This document shows positions 1 to 8,264 of a stretch of DNA of 64,000 nt, piece by piece (position 1 is the stretch's first letter; each line of letters begins with the position of its first letter). Source of the DNA: Desertimonas flava (GTDB lineage: Bacteria; Actinomycetota; Acidimicrobiia; Acidimicrobiales; Ilumatobacteraceae); the NCBI RefSeq assembly GCF_003426815.1, contig NZ_QKYK01000007.1, positions 168,954 through 232,953 on the forward strand. Direction: 5' to 3'. The notes beneath the pieces were generated by a model. The model was not told the origin of the DNA. It saw nothing but the letters and a program-made list of their open reading frames with translations, and did not search any database. The position numbers and the translations under genes are program-made.

Positions 1-867
1 GCCGGCGAGGCCGAGATCCAGCGACGGGTCGACGACGGCATGACGTTCGCCGAAGCCAGGGCGATCCCCTACGAGCTCAACACGGCGATCTCGCTGTCGG
101 CCGAGGTGGTGTGCGCCTACGACGGAGGCTTCTCCGCCGAGTACTTCATGCGGCGCTCAACATCGATCCCGCTGCGCATCGAGTACGTCCCGGTCGAGGT
201 GCCGGCTCCGGTCGGCGACCTGCCGCCCGCGGTCGGCGACGTCGCCGCTCCGGCCGAGGTGACCGACGCCTCGCTCATCGTGCTCCCCGACCCGGCCGAC
301 CCGTGCACCCTCCACCTGTCGGCGACGATCTCGACCAACAGGGAGACCGACGTGCAGTACCGGTTCGTCAACCCGTACGGCCAGCCGTCGAACACCTATG
401 AGGTGCACGTCGACGACACCAACGTGGCGATGATCAGCCGCAGCGTGGACGTGCCGTTCGTCGAGGGCCCCGAACCCGGGGGCGACTTCGCCCCCACGCC
501 CGGCGGGGGCGGGATCGGCGGCTACGCCGGCGAGGACAACGGCACGTACAGCGGGACCTACGAGCTCGAGATCCTGTCTCCCAACCACGTGGCGGCGGCC
601 GACGGCTTCAGCGTCCCCTACTGCGAGGACTACGAGGCCGAGTTTGAGCCCGCCGACGACGTGGTCGCCGAGCCCGACCCGACCCACGGGCGTCCGACCA
701 CGACGCTGCCGGCGTCGCTCATCCCCGAGACGACGGCCCCGCCGTCAGTTCCCCCGCCGCCGCCCACGACGTCGACATCGACGCCGACCTACCCGACGAC
801 GACCGCACCGTCGACCCCGCCAGTGCTCGTCATCGGGGTGGTCGCCACCGCCACGACCACGCCGTGA
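1..867 (+). CDS. Secreted/surface protein, C-terminal part (cut by window edge)
   Basis: The reading frame is open from the first base, so the gene starts upstream of the window. About 288 residues are visible. The middle contains beta-rich, Gly-rich sequence with paired acidic stretches. The last 60 residues are a Thr/Pro-rich linker with runs such as PPPPPTTSTSTP, typical of exported actinobacterial proteins. No catalytic motif or sortase signal is visible, and the extreme C-terminus (VLVIGVVATATTTP) is too short and polar for a sure membrane anchor. I do not recognise a family. A perfect hairpin follows seven bases after the stop. Confidence 0.6.
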   Translation, partial: AGEAEIQRRVDDGMTFAEARAIPYELNTAISLSAEVVCAYDGGFSAEYFMRRSTSIPLRIEYVPVEVPAPVGDLPPAVGDVAAPAEVTDASLIVLPDPADPCTLHLSATISTNRETDVQYRFVNPYGQPSNTYEVHVDDTNVAMISRSVDVPFVEGPEPGGDFAPTPGGGGIGGYAGEDNGTYSGTYELEILSPNHVAAADGFSVPYCEDYEAEFEPADDVVAEPDPTHGRPTTTLPASLIPETTAPPSVPPPPPTTSTSTPTYPTTTAPSTPPVLVIGVVATATTTP

Positions 868-873
868 ATCCGC

Positions 874-912
874 GTCGTCATCCAGCGGCCGCTCGGGTCG
901 CTGGATGACGAC
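874..912 (+). terminator. Hairpin after the surface-protein gene
   Basis: Arms GTCGTCATCCAGCG (874-887) and CGCTGGATGACGAC (899-912) are a perfect 14-bp inverted repeat with an 11-nt loop, just after the stop at 867. No T-run follows, which is usual in very GC-rich genomes. Probably an intrinsic terminator. Confidence 0.6.
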
Positions 913-1003
913 CCTGGTCGCCGGGACCATGCCGCTGTGGCGTGCGGACGTTTGTGGTCACGGCACTAGCGTCGTGCGCGACGACGAGTGACCGGAGGTC
1001 GGG

Positions 1004-1225
1004 ATGGGTGACGAGCTGATCGAAGTGGAGAACGAGACGACGATGCGTCGCGAGGAGGCGGCCGCCCGGCTGCGCGAGCTCGCCGACCAGCTGTCGCGCC
1101 ACAACCAGGTGGCGTTCTCGCGCGACGGGGTTCGCTACACGGCCGCCGTCCCCGACGAGGTCACGCTCAACGTCGAGATCGAGCTCGGGGAGGAGTCCGA
1201 GATCGAAGTCGAGATCCGCTGGTAG
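1004..1225 (+). CDS. Amphi-Trp domain-containing protein
   Basis: A 73-residue acidic protein. Its layout matches the short amphi-Trp family: an N-terminal helix with REEAAARLRELADQL, then beta strands VAFSRDGVRYTAAVPDEVTLNVEIEL, and a final acidic strand ending in the signature Trp (EIEVEIRW). The family is common in Actinobacteria and halophilic archaea and has no established biochemical role. The ATG at 1004 follows GGAGGTCGGG, a good ribosome binding site. It stands alone between the hairpin at 874-912 and a convergent VOC gene. Confidence 0.8.
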   Translation: MGDELIEVENETTMRREEAAARLRELADQLSRHNQVAFSRDGVRYTAAVPDEVTLNVEIELGEESEIEVEIRW

Positions 1226-1258
1226 GAGCCGTTCCCAGCCGGGCTCAGCGCGCGGTCG

Positions 1259-1642
1259 TCACTGCGACTTCGACTGCCACAGCCCCATCAGGTTGCCCTC
1301 CGAGTCGGTGAAGTAGCCGGCGATCCCCATCTCGCCGACATCCATCGGCTCACCCACTGCGGCGCCGCCGTGCTCGGCGATCTTCGCCAGCGCGGCCTGC
1401 ATGTCGTCGACGTCGATGGTGATCACCGGACGGTCGAGGTCGGCTTGCCGCTGGAACATGCCGCCACCGATGTAGCCCGGTTCACTCGGCATCCCGTCGT
1501 CTCCGGCCGGGCCGGTGCTGACGCCCGTGTAGTCGAACTCCGGCATCTGTTGGATCTTCCAGCCGAACACGTCGGCATAGAAGGAGCGGGCCCGGTCCCC
1601 GTCGTCGTAGGGCACCTCGAAGTGGACGACCGATCCGTTCAT
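1259..1642 (-). CDS. VOC-family protein (glyoxalase/bleomycin-resistance fold)
   Basis: A 127-residue protein beginning MNGSVVHFEVPYDDGDRARSFY, the usual opening of single-domain vicinal-oxygen-chelate proteins in which the first beta strand supplies a metal-ligand His. It ends with EHGGAAVGEPMDVGEMGIAGYFTDSEGNLMGLWQ, whose D-x-E-G-N-x-x-G-L-W segment is typical of this superfamily's C-terminal strand. The ATG at 1642 is preferred over the one at 1672 because the family begins at MNG; the ten extra residues look non-native. The substrate cannot be deduced. It may act in small-molecule detoxification. Confidence 0.8.
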   Translation of the reverse strand: MNGSVVHFEVPYDDGDRARSFYADVFGWKIQQMPEFDYTGVSTGPAGDDGMPSEPGYIGGGMFQRQADLDRPVITIDVDDMQAALAKIAEHGGAAVGEPMDVGEMGIAGYFTDSEGNLMGLWQSKSQ

Positions 1643-1888
1643 GGCTGTTCCCCGAACACTCGTTGCGGTCACCCGGCCGGTGGCCGCCCTCCCGTCGACG
1701 GTACTCCCCGATCCCGACCGGCGTCACGCGGCCCGGACGGGTCAGCGGTGGGTTGCGCTCCACCTTCGCGACAACCCCTCGTCACCAACGAGCTCCCGCT
1801 GTTCGTTTGACTCGGCGGGCGCAGTGTTGGACGCTGTTCGAGTCCGCCGACCGCCACCGTCCGCCCGCACGACCCGAGGAGCCCGCCG

Positions 1889-3841
1889 ATGCTCGTCCTG
1901 TCCCACCGCCCCCGCCGCCTGGCAGCCGCAGCTGCTGCCATCATCGTCGCCGGAGGGTCGGTGGCCAGTGCGTCGACCGAGCCGGACGGGCCAGCCTCGA
2001 GTGAAGCGCCTCCGCCGTCGAGCGCGTCGAGCGACAGTGCCCCGCCGGACAGCGACGGGCCCGGAACGGTCGGTGAGCTGTCGATCACGATCGCCCACAT
2101 CAACGATCACCACTCGCACCTCCAGGCCGGCAGCGGATCGGTCGATCTCGGCACGGCAGGCGGCGAGTTCGACTACGAGCTCGGCGGTTTTCCCCGAGTG
2201 GCGGCGCAGATCGCCGAGATCGAGGCGAACAACGACAACGTCGTGAAGGTCCACGCCGGCGACGCCATCACCGGGACGCTCTTCTACACGCTGTTCGGCG
2301 GCGAGGCCGACGCCGCGCTGATGAACGACGTCTGCTTCGACGTGTTCGAGGTGGGCAACCACGAGTTCGACGCCACCGACTCGGCGCTCGTCACGTTCCT
2401 CGACCACCTCAACGACCCGGCCGACGACTGCGCGACCGTCACACTCGGCGCCAACGTGGTGCCCGCCCCGGGTACCCCGCTGCTGCCCGAGCCGCCGGTC
2501 CGGTACCTCCAGCCGTACCACGTGATGGAGTTCGGCGGCGAGCGGGTGGGCTTCATCGGCCTCGACATCGCCGGCAAGACGACGACGTCGTCGTCACCGT
2601 TGCCGACCACCACGTTCCTCGACGAGGCCGAGACGGCGCAGCGCTACGTCGACGAGCTGCAGTCACTCGGCATCGAGAACATCGTGCTCGTCACCCACTA
2701 CCAGTACGACAACGATCTCGCTCTCGCCGCGGCCGTCACCGGTGTCGACGCCGTCGTGGGCGGTGACTCGCACACGCTGCTCGGCGGCTTCACGGCCTTC
2801 GGGATCGAGAGCAGCGGCGAGTACCCGACGATGACCACCAACGCCGACGGCGAGCCCGTGTGCGTGGTGCAGGCGTGGCAGTACGCGGCGGTCGTCGGCG
2901 AGCTGCATCTCGACTTCGCCGACGGCACGCTGGCCGGCTGCCAGGGCACGCCGCACCTGCTGGTCGGCAACTTCAGCCGCACCGACGACGCCGACGTGAC
3001 CACGCCGATCGAGGGCGAGGAACTGGCCGCCATCGAGACGGCGATCGACGCGATCCCGACCGTGTCGATGATCGAGCCCGACCCCGAGTCGCAGGAGCTC
3101 CTCGACACGTTCGCCGTGCAGACCGACGCTCTCGCTGCCGAGGTGATCGGCACGGCCACCGAGCCGTTGTGCCTCAATCGACTCCCGGGCGACACCTACT
3201 CCGAGGGCATCTGTGACCAGGACCAGGTGGCCACCAGCGGCGCGGCCGCCGACGTCAACGGCGGCTTCATCCAACAGATCGTCACCGACGCCTTCCTCGC
3301 TCGGGCCTTCCGTGCCGACCTCGCCCTGCAGAACGCCGGCGGTGTGCGCATCGCCATCCCTGCCGGCGACATCTCGGTGGCCACGGCGTACGAGCTGCTG
3401 CCGTTCTCCAACACGCTCGTCGAACTCGACCTCACCGGCGCCGAGATCGTGCAGTCGCTCGAGGACGGGGTGGCCTACTTCGTCGACTCGACCGACGGCG
3501 GCGGTGGGTCGTTCCCGTACGGCTCGGCGATCCGTTGGGACGTCGACCTCAGCCAGCCGGCGGGCTCACGGTTCTCGAACGTCGAGGTGCGCGGCGACGA
3601 CGGCGGGTGGGCGCCCATCGACCCCGAGGCGACGTACGTGGTGGTGACGAACAGCTTCCTCGCCACGGGTGGTGACGGCTACGTGACGTTCGCCGCGGCG
3701 GCCGCCGACGGGCGCATCGTCGACACCGGTATCGACTACGCCCAGGGCTTCATCGACTGGCTGATCGAGGACGTCGACGGCGAGATCGTCGTGCCGCCGG
3801 CGAGCGAGTTCTCCACACAGAGCTTCGTCCCCGCCGGCTGA
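1889..3841 (+). CDS. Secreted bifunctional metallophosphatase/5'-nucleotidase
   Basis: A 650-residue exported enzyme of the UshA/5'-nucleotidase family, hydrolysing extracellular nucleotides to nucleosides and phosphate. The first ~28 residues form a signal peptide (basic HRPRR, then an alanine-rich hydrophobic core), followed by a Ser/Pro linker. The dinuclear metal centre shows as HINDHHSHL (residues 70-78), GNHEFD (about 152) and GGDSHTLLG (about 293). The C-terminal half carries the nucleotide-binding domain, with QNAGGVRIAIPAGDIS and LLPFSNTLVELDLTG. No LPXTG or GPI-like tail is present, so it is probably released or held only by its linker. It converges on the DUF3291 gene through a palindrome at 3893-3933. 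Probable role: phosphate or purine scavenging. Confidence 0.9.
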   Translation: MLVLSHRPRRLAAAAAAIIVAGGSVASASTEPDGPASSEAPPPSSASSDSAPPDSDGPGTVGELSITIAHINDHHSHLQAGSGSVDLGTAGGEFDYELGGFPRVAAQIAEIEANNDNVVKVHAGDAITGTLFYTLFGGEADAALMNDVCFDVFEVGNHEFDATDSALVTFLDHLNDPADDCATVTLGANVVPAPGTPLLPEPPVRYLQPYHVMEFGGERVGFIGLDIAGKTTTSSSPLPTTTFLDEAETAQRYVDELQSLGIENIVLVTHYQYDNDLALAAAVTGVDAVVGGDSHTLLGGFTAFGIESSGEYPTMTTNADGEPVCVVQAWQYAAVVGELHLDFADGTLAGCQGTPHLLVGNFSRTDDADVTTPIEGEELAAIETAIDAIPTVSMIEPDPESQELLDTFAVQTDALAAEVIGTATEPLCLNRLPGDTYSEGICDQDQVATSGAAADVNGGFIQQIVTDAFLARAFRADLALQNAGGVRIAIPAGDISVATAYELLPFSNTLVELDLTGAEIVQSLEDGVAYFVDSTDGGGGSFPYGSAIRWDVDLSQPAGSRFSNVEVRGDDGGWAPIDPEATYVVVTNSFLATGGDGYVTFAAAAADGRIVDTGIDYAQGFIDWLIEDVDGEIVVPPASEFSTQSFVPAG

Positions 3842-3888
3842 CCGTCCCCATCCAACGCAGCCCACCGTCTCTCACCCGAGTACGAAGC

Positions 3889-4413
3889 TCACCCGAGTAC
3901 CGAGGGCCCCGATTCGGGACGTTCGGTACTCGGATGAGCGACCGTCGACGCTGGTGAGGACGGCTGTGGGAACCGGTGACGGAACGTGAAGGCCTCGGCG
4001 GTCGGGCCGTTGCGCTCGAGGAGGTCGAGGCGCTGCTGGGCCTCGTCGAGCGTCGGCAGGTGACCGGCGGGCACCCACCACAGCGCCATGAACGTCGAGC
4101 CGAACCGCTGGAACCACTCGCGCCGGCGGCGGAGGAAGGGCGTGTGGTCGGAGCGATAGACGAACTCCGACAGTGCCTCGACCGACTCCCACACCGACAT
4201 GTTGGGAATCAGCAGCTCGTCCTCCGGGTCGACCTCGATCCCGGTGGCGTTGCCAGCGTCGTCCTGCAAGCGCCAGACGAAGCCGGGGCTCGACTCGGCG
4301 AGGGCGTTGATCGTGTCGAGCGCCGCCTTGAACTCGGCGATGTCGGGATGGTCGATCGGCGCTCGCAGCCGGCCGATGTTCACCTGGGCGAGATGCCACG
4401 TCGATGGGGTCAC
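3889..4413 (-). CDS. DUF3291 domain-containing protein
   Basis: A 174-residue protein starting at a GTG. Residues 5-150 match the DUF3291 pattern: WHLAQVNIGRLRAPIDHPDIAEF near the start, FVWRLQDDAGNATGI, LLIPNMSVWESVEALSEFVYRSDHTPFLRRRREWF and ALWWVPAGHLPTLDEAQQRL. The fold is a dimeric alpha/beta barrel-like domain of unknown activity, often near monooxygenase-like proteins. The tail after FTFRHRFPQP is unlike the family; its last ~14 residues are translated from palindromic repeat A, so the C-terminus has apparently been extended by repeat insertion. Confidence 0.8.
   Translation of the reverse strand: MTPSTWHLAQVNIGRLRAPIDHPDIAEFKAALDTINALAESSPGFVWRLQDDAGNATGIEVDPEDELLIPNMSVWESVEALSEFVYRSDHTPFLRRRREWFQRFGSTFMALWWVPAGHLPTLDEAQQRLDLLERNGPTAEAFTFRHRFPQPSSPASTVAHPSTERPESGPSVLG
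3893..3933. repeat. Palindromic repeat element A, copy 1 (bidirectional terminator-like)
   Basis: Arms CCGAGTACCGA (3893-3903) and TCGGTACTCGG (3923-3933) are perfect reverse complements around a centre containing CCCCGATTCGGG, itself an imperfect palindrome. It lies between two converging genes and supplies the last codons of the minus-strand DUF3291 gene. A second copy with the same centre and the same ACTCGGATGAG end is at 55682-55727, so this is a dispersed repeat and not a unique terminator. Confidence 0.75.
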
Positions 4414-4474
4414 CGCTGCAGCATGCCAGCCGCCGACTCAGCTGGGCGTGCGACGTTCCGCCTCGAACAGCAGG

Positions 4475-5611
4475 TCACCAGTCGGCGGTGATCAGGTCAC
4501 TCAGCGCGACGGCGTCGAGATCGGAGTTGTTCGTCAGCACCACGACGGCGTCTCCCGTGGTCGGTTCGATCCCGGCGAAGCTGCGGTACCCGAGCGCCTC
4601 ACCGCGGTGCCCGTAGTACACGGTCCCCGACGGGAACGTGAGGATCTCGATGCCGAGGCCATAGCCGCCGTCCTGGCCGGGGTCGGTCATCTCGGCGAAC
4701 GACGCCTCACTGAGCACTCCGCCGCCGACGAGGGCGCTGAGGAAGGCGTGGATGTCCGCCGGCGACGAGACCACCGCCCCCGCCGCCCACATCCCCGACG
4801 CCACCGAGGCATACGACGTGTTGGGCTCGCCGAGATAGGGGTCGTACGCCCACGGTTCGGCGAGATCGGCCTGGGGCGGGCCTCCAGCGATCTCGAACTG
4901 CGTCGACGCCAGGCCGAGGGGCCCGGTGATGCGAGCCTGCAACGCGGCGTTCAAGTCGGTGCCGTCGACCGCTTCGATCAGTTGCCCGAGCAGGATGAAG
5001 TTGGTGTTGGTGTACACCCACTCGGTGTCGGGTTCACCGGCTGGGGTGTCGGTCGTGTACTCCAGCAGCTCGTCGGGGGTGAAGACACGATCGGGATCGC
5101 TCGTCTGGTCGACGAGGAACGCCTCGTCCTCCATGTAGCCGACGAGCCCGCTGCGGTGGCGCAGCAGCAACCGCACGGGCACGTCACCACCGACGACCGC
5201 CTCGGGCACGTAGGTCGACAGCGCGGCGTCGAGATCGACCGCACCCTCGTCCACCAGCTGCAGCACCATCGCCGCGACGAACATCTTCGAGATGCTCGCC
5301 ACGCGGAATCGCGTCTCGGGCGCGATCGCGGTGCCGTCGGACGACGCGGCGCCGGCCGTCACCGCCGTCTCGACTCCGTCGCGCACGACCAGTACCGACG
5401 CCCCGCCCGGCGCCGCGCCGACGAACTCCGTGACGACCGCCGTCAGATCGCTCGCTGCCGCCGGGGATGCCGTCGCGCTGCCCGCCGCGACGGGAGAACA
5501 CATGAGCCACGTCGCGGCCATGGCCATCCCGACGAGCCTGCGGATCGTGACGGGGGGCCGCGGCGGCACTCGCTCGGTGGTCATGGGCGGCGAACGTACG
5601 GAGTGCCCCAC
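4475..5611 (-). CDS. Exported serine hydrolase, beta-lactamase/DD-peptidase fold
   Basis: A 378-residue class C beta-lactamase-family protein (Pfam Beta-lactamase, AmpC/EstB group). It has an N-terminal signal segment (RRLVGMAMAATWLMCSPVAAG). The catalytic S-x-x-K is SISK at residues 106-109, the Y-x-N is YTN in WVYTNTNFILLGQLIEAV, and the third motif is HRG in YYGHRGEALGYRSF. These hydrolases include DD-carboxypeptidases and esterases; true beta-lactam resistance is not implied. An internal ATG at 5584 (MTTERVPP) is an equally plausible start and puts the signal peptide nearer the N-terminus. No operon partner. Confidence 0.85.
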   Translation of the reverse strand: MGHSVRSPPMTTERVPPRPPVTIRRLVGMAMAATWLMCSPVAAGSATASPAAASDLTAVVTEFVGAAPGGASVLVVRDGVETAVTAGAASSDGTAIAPETRFRVASISKMFVAAMVLQLVDEGAVDLDAALSTYVPEAVVGGDVPVRLLLRHRSGLVGYMEDEAFLVDQTSDPDRVFTPDELLEYTTDTPAGEPDTEWVYTNTNFILLGQLIEAVDGTDLNAALQARITGPLGLASTQFEIAGGPPQADLAEPWAYDPYLGEPNTSYASVASGMWAAGAVVSSPADIHAFLSALVGGGVLSEASFAEMTDPGQDGGYGLGIEILTFPSGTVYYGHRGEALGYRSFAGIEPTTGDAVVVLTNNSDLDAVALSDLITADW

Positions 5612-5639
5612 CGGCTGTCAGGTTCTTTTGTCCGACGGG

Positions 5640-5921
5640 TCAACGCTCGAGGCGTTCGGCGAGGTGCACGGTGACCTCGTCACCGGTGTCCTTGCCGATC
5701 CGCTTCCGCAGCGCGGCCTTCACGGGCAACATGTGCGTGCCGTCGCCGAGCGCCATGAACGACGACTCGAAGGGCTCGCCGTCGATCGTGCCGCGTACCT
5801 TCACCAGTCCGCGCGTGCCGAAGAAGTCCACCGAGTCCTCCATCTTCACGCACGTCCAGGCGCCGGGGCTGTCGGTGCTCTTCTGCAGCCGCGTGGTGAA
5901 TGTCCGGTCGAGTGCAGCCAT
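5640..5921 (-). CDS. DUF1905 domain-containing protein
   Basis: A 93-residue beta-barrel-like protein. Family landmarks are an opening [22 protein letters not shown], the central [43 protein letters not shown] and the ending [14 protein letters not shown]. These correspond to the DUF1905 module that in other bacteria is often fused to a YdeI/OmdA-like domain; that partner is absent here. The start at 5921 follows a strong GGGGAGGA ribosome binding site. A longer in-frame ATG at 5945 has none. Function unknown. Confidence 0.85.
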   Translation of the reverse strand: MAALDRTFTTRLQKSTDSPGAWTCVKMEDSVDFFGTRGLVKVRGTIDGEPFESSFMALGDGTHMLPVKAALRKRIGKDTGDEVTVHLAERLER

Positions 5922-6280
5922 CGGGTCCTCCCCTGTGTGATCCACGGCGCGATCGTCGTGTGATCTGCGATGCGATCAAGACGGGACGAGGGGGACGGAC
6001 TCATCGCACGTCGCAGCGCGACGGCAGCTGCGGGGCCCGGGCGACGCGGCGGCAGCCGCAGGGCCCGGGCGGCGCCGCCAGGTGTGGGCAACCGGCGACA
6101 CCGGCCCGGGACCGCCCGCCGGGGGCTCCCGGAGGTCGTGGTGGTTCTGGCCACCTGACCGCTGGGATGCGGCTGGCACGTTAAATTATCACTAAACATG
6201 TCCACTCGCTCGTCGGGGAACGATGGCTGTGGCATGGTTCATCACGCGAGGCCGGGTCCCACCCGGCGAGAGGAGGTCCG
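5922..6280. other. Long non-coding gap with GC-rich direct repeat and AT-rich promoter island
   Basis: No credible gene is present in either strand. Between 6033 and 6075 the sequence GGGCCCGGGCG is repeated directly within a very GC-rich, easily folded stretch (intervening GGCGGCAGCCGC). At 6180-6197 there is an abrupt AT-rich island (see the operator entry). A strong ribosome binding site, GAGAGGAGG, precedes the gene at 6281. Confidence 0.5.
6180..6197. promoter_or_regulatory. Putative CarH-type operator/promoter, site 1
   Basis: GTTAAATTATCACTAAAC is a striking AT island. Its first 17 bases are identical to the site upstream of crtE (37264-37280) and 12 of 17 match the site overlapping the carH-like gene start (30120-30136). 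It forms an imperfect dyad (GTTnAnTnA, reversed). On the minus strand it reads TGATAATTT, an extended -10-like sequence. It lies 84 bp before the TIGR01777 gene. Binding by the CarH-type regulator is inferred. Confidence 0.5.
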
Positions 6281-7225
6281 ATGACGACCGACAGGCCAAC
6301 GAGCGCGACGGTCGCGGTGAGCGGGGCGAGCGGGCTCATCGGCACCGCCCTGACGACCGCGCTACGCACCGCCGGGTACAGCGTCCGCCGCCTGATACGT
6401 GGCGATGCCGGCCCCGGTGACATCGGCTGGAACCCGGCTGCCGGTGCCATCGACGCCGACGGACTCGACGGCATCGACGCGATCGTCAACCTCTCCGGAG
6501 CCGGCATCGGCGACCACCGCTGGACGGACGGCTACAAGCACACACTGGTCGCCAGCCGCGTCGAGAGCACCGACCTGCTGGCGCGCACGATCGCCCGGCT
6601 CGAACGGCCGCCGCGCGTGTTCCTGTCGGCCTCGGCCGTCGGGTTCTACGGGAATCGCGGCGACGAAGAGCTCGACGAGTCGGCCCCGCCCGGCGACGGC
6701 TTCCTCGCCGACCTCTGCCGGCGCTGGGAGGACGCCACCGCACCGGCGGCGGACGCGGGGGTGGCCACCACCTTGCTGCGCACCGGCGTCGTGCTGACCA
6801 CCCGGGGCGGCGCCCTCGCCAAGCAGCTGCCCCTGTTCAAGCTGGGGCTCGGCGCCAAGTTCGGCTCCGGGCGCCAATACCTCGCGTGGATCAGCCTCGA
6901 CGACCACATCGCCGCCTGCCTCCATCTCCTGGCCGCCGAGCTCCCGGGGCCGGTCAACCTCACTGCTCCGCTGCCGGTGCGCAACGCCGAGTTCACGTCG
7001 GCCCTCGCCGACGCCGTGCACCGCTGGCACCTCCCGATCGGTATCCCGATGGCGCTCCCGTCACTAGTGCTCGGAGCAGAACGGGCCACCCACCTCCTGG
7101 GCTACAGCCAGCGGGCGATCCCGGTCGCCCTGCAGCGCAGTGGCTTCGCGTTCTCCCACCCGGTCTTGCCGACCGCGCTCGCACACGTCCTCGGCGGTGA
7201 CGCCGAAGCGAGCGCGGGCGGCTGA
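6281..7225 (+). CDS. TIGR01777 family NAD(P)-dependent oxidoreductase (SDR-type epimerase)
   Basis: A 314-residue Rossmann-fold protein. It opens with the dinucleotide motif VAVSGASGLIGTALTTAL (residues 10-27) and contains VNLSGAGIGDHRWTDGYKHTLVASRVEST, diagnostic for TIGR01777, and SASAVGFYGNRGDEELDESAPPGDGFLADLCRRWE, also strongly conserved. The C-terminus is the DUF1731 cap (LGAERATHLLGYSQRAIPVALQRSGFAFSHP). The exact reaction of this family is not established. In several bacteria members travel with photolyase and light-regulated genes, which fits the shared operator upstream. Ribosome binding site GAGAGGAGG. Confidence 0.88.
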   Translation: MTTDRPTSATVAVSGASGLIGTALTTALRTAGYSVRRLIRGDAGPGDIGWNPAAGAIDADGLDGIDAIVNLSGAGIGDHRWTDGYKHTLVASRVESTDLLARTIARLERPPRVFLSASAVGFYGNRGDEELDESAPPGDGFLADLCRRWEDATAPAADAGVATTLLRTGVVLTTRGGALAKQLPLFKLGLGAKFGSGRQYLAWISLDDHIAACLHLLAAELPGPVNLTAPLPVRNAEFTSALADAVHRWHLPIGIPMALPSLVLGAERATHLLGYSQRAIPVALQRSGFAFSHPVLPTALAHVLGGDAEASAGG

Positions 7226-7258
7226 GCTCAGTCTCGCCGCACCCGATCGACGGCGCCG

Positions 7259-7285
7259 CCGCTGCGTGCCGCCGACACGCAGCGG
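7259..7285. terminator. Hairpin between converging genes
   Basis: CCGCTGCGTG (7259-7268) and CACGCAGCGG (7276-7285) form a perfect 10-bp stem with a 7-nt loop, flanked by GAGCTCA on both sides. It lies between the ends of the TIGR01777 gene and the citrate-synthase-like gene and probably terminates both. Confidence 0.6.
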
Positions 7286-7295
7286 CCCGTAGAGC

Positions 7296-8084
7296 TCAGG
7301 GCCGGTAGTCGGTGTTGCGGTCGACCGTCATGTAGACGTCGTTGCCGATCGGGTCGACCATCTCCTCGGCGAGGTGGCCGAGCAGCCCGGCGCAACGAGC
7401 CAGGAGGGCCACGCCGCGCAGCAGCTCGAGCGGGAGGCCGGCGTCGGCGAGCACGGCGCCACACGCACCGGCACCGTTGAGCGGGAGGGTCTTGCCGAGC
7501 ACCTGCGGGTGTACACGGCCGATCGCCTCGAACAGCGACAAGTACGGGCCGAAGAGGTCGTTCTCCCTGGCGAGTTCGAAGAGCTTCGGCGTGCGGGGGT
7601 CGCCGTGCTTGTGCACCGGGTGGCCGAGTCCCGGGACGAACCGGCCGCCGTCGCGGGCCGCGATCACGGCGGAGAGGGCGACGGCGTCCCAGCCGGCCTC
7701 GTCGGTGGGCAGCGCGTCGAGGGGGTCGATCACGTCGTGGAGGAAGGCAGCGGCGTTCTCGGTCACGCCGAGGAACCGTGAGCCGCCGCCGAGCAGTCCG
7801 GCGGCGAGCGCCCCCTGGATCGAGTCGGGCGCGCTGAGCAGCGTGAGCCGCGAGGCGATCGCCGTCGGCGTGAACCCGTGGTCGGCGAGCGACACGAGCA
7901 CGGCTTCGAACATCGTCCGCTGCTGCGGCGTGGGGCGGCGCTTGGTGACGAGCCAGTAGGCCAGTTCGCCGAACGTGATCTGGCCGATCAGCTCGGCTGC
8001 CAGATCGTGCCCGAACAGCTGGATCGTGTCGAGATCGGACGCGCCGATGCCCGTGCGGAACGTCGGCGTGGTGGGGGTGGTCAT
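7296..8084 (-). CDS. Citrate-synthase-family protein (citryl-CoA lyase-like)
   Basis: A 262-residue protein, much shorter than a full citrate synthase (~430), as in the citryl-CoA lyase/short citrate-synthase group. The active-site region reads FVPGLGHPVHKHGDPRTPKLFEL, which aligns with the G-x-GH-x(5)-DPR motif carrying the catalytic His. A helical ITFGELAYWLVTKRRPTPQQRTMFEAVLVSLADHG precedes it. The start at 8084 follows GAGGAG. It probably cleaves or makes a CoA ester of a citrate-like acid. It lies downstream of the CaiB/BaiF gene on the same strand across a 176-nt spacer full of inverted repeats, so the two may form a CoA-dependent organic-acid pathway. Confidence 0.75.
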   Translation of the reverse strand: MTTPTTPTFRTGIGASDLDTIQLFGHDLAAELIGQITFGELAYWLVTKRRPTPQQRTMFEAVLVSLADHGFTPTAIASRLTLLSAPDSIQGALAAGLLGGGSRFLGVTENAAAFLHDVIDPLDALPTDEAGWDAVALSAVIAARDGGRFVPGLGHPVHKHGDPRTPKLFELARENDLFGPYLSLFEAIGRVHPQVLGKTLPLNGAGACGAVLADAGLPLELLRGVALLARCAGLLGHLAEEMVDPIGNDVYMTVDRNTDYRP

Positions 8085-8116
8085 GCGGGTGCTCCTCGGA
8101 AGTGTGGGGGAGGTGA

Positions 8117-8147
8117 CTGATGGGATGTGCCAGCCACATGCCGTCAG
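8117..8147. repeat. Hairpin of the GGGATGTGCC repeat type, copy 1
   Basis: CTGATGG (8117-8123) pairs with CCGTCAG (8141-8147, one G-T), and inside it ATGTG pairs with CACAT. It shares TGAyGGGATGTGCCwG and CCGTCAGG with the hairpin at 24567-24597. It sits 33-63 nt upstream of the citryl-CoA lyase-like start, in the presumed leader. Confidence 0.5.
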
Positions 8148-8170
8148 GCGCGGCGCGACGGCGTCGGCCG

Positions 8171-8264
8171 CTAGTGGTCTGTCGCCGGATTGATCAGGTG
8201 TCTCGCTTGCTGGATCTCGCCCAGCGGCGCGATCCACCTCACCAACTCGACGACAGACCACTAG
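8171..8264. repeat. 94-bp element with 14-bp perfect terminal inverted repeats
   Basis: CTAGTGGTCTGTCG (8171-8184) is exactly repeated in inverse as CGACAGACCACTAG (8251-8264). The 66-nt interior contains a second fold (GGATCTCGC with GCGCGATCC). The right end overlaps the TAG stop of the CaiB/BaiF gene. It may be a MITE-like insertion or a structured terminator; no target duplication is obvious. Confidence 0.6.

Noticed and set aside
4475..5611. Antibiotic-resistance beta-lactamase
   Set aside because: The S-x-x-K, Y-x-N and HxG motifs are those of the broad serine hydrolase family; nothing indicates drug resistance.
5846..6235. Frames across the 5.9-6.2 kb gap on either strand
   Set aside because: All are Arg/Pro/Gly-rich with no ribosome site and follow from high GC content.
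7228..8139. Long minus-strand frame opposite or beside the citryl-CoA lyase-like gene
   Set aside because: Arg-rich translation with no motif, a shadow of the real gene in another frame.
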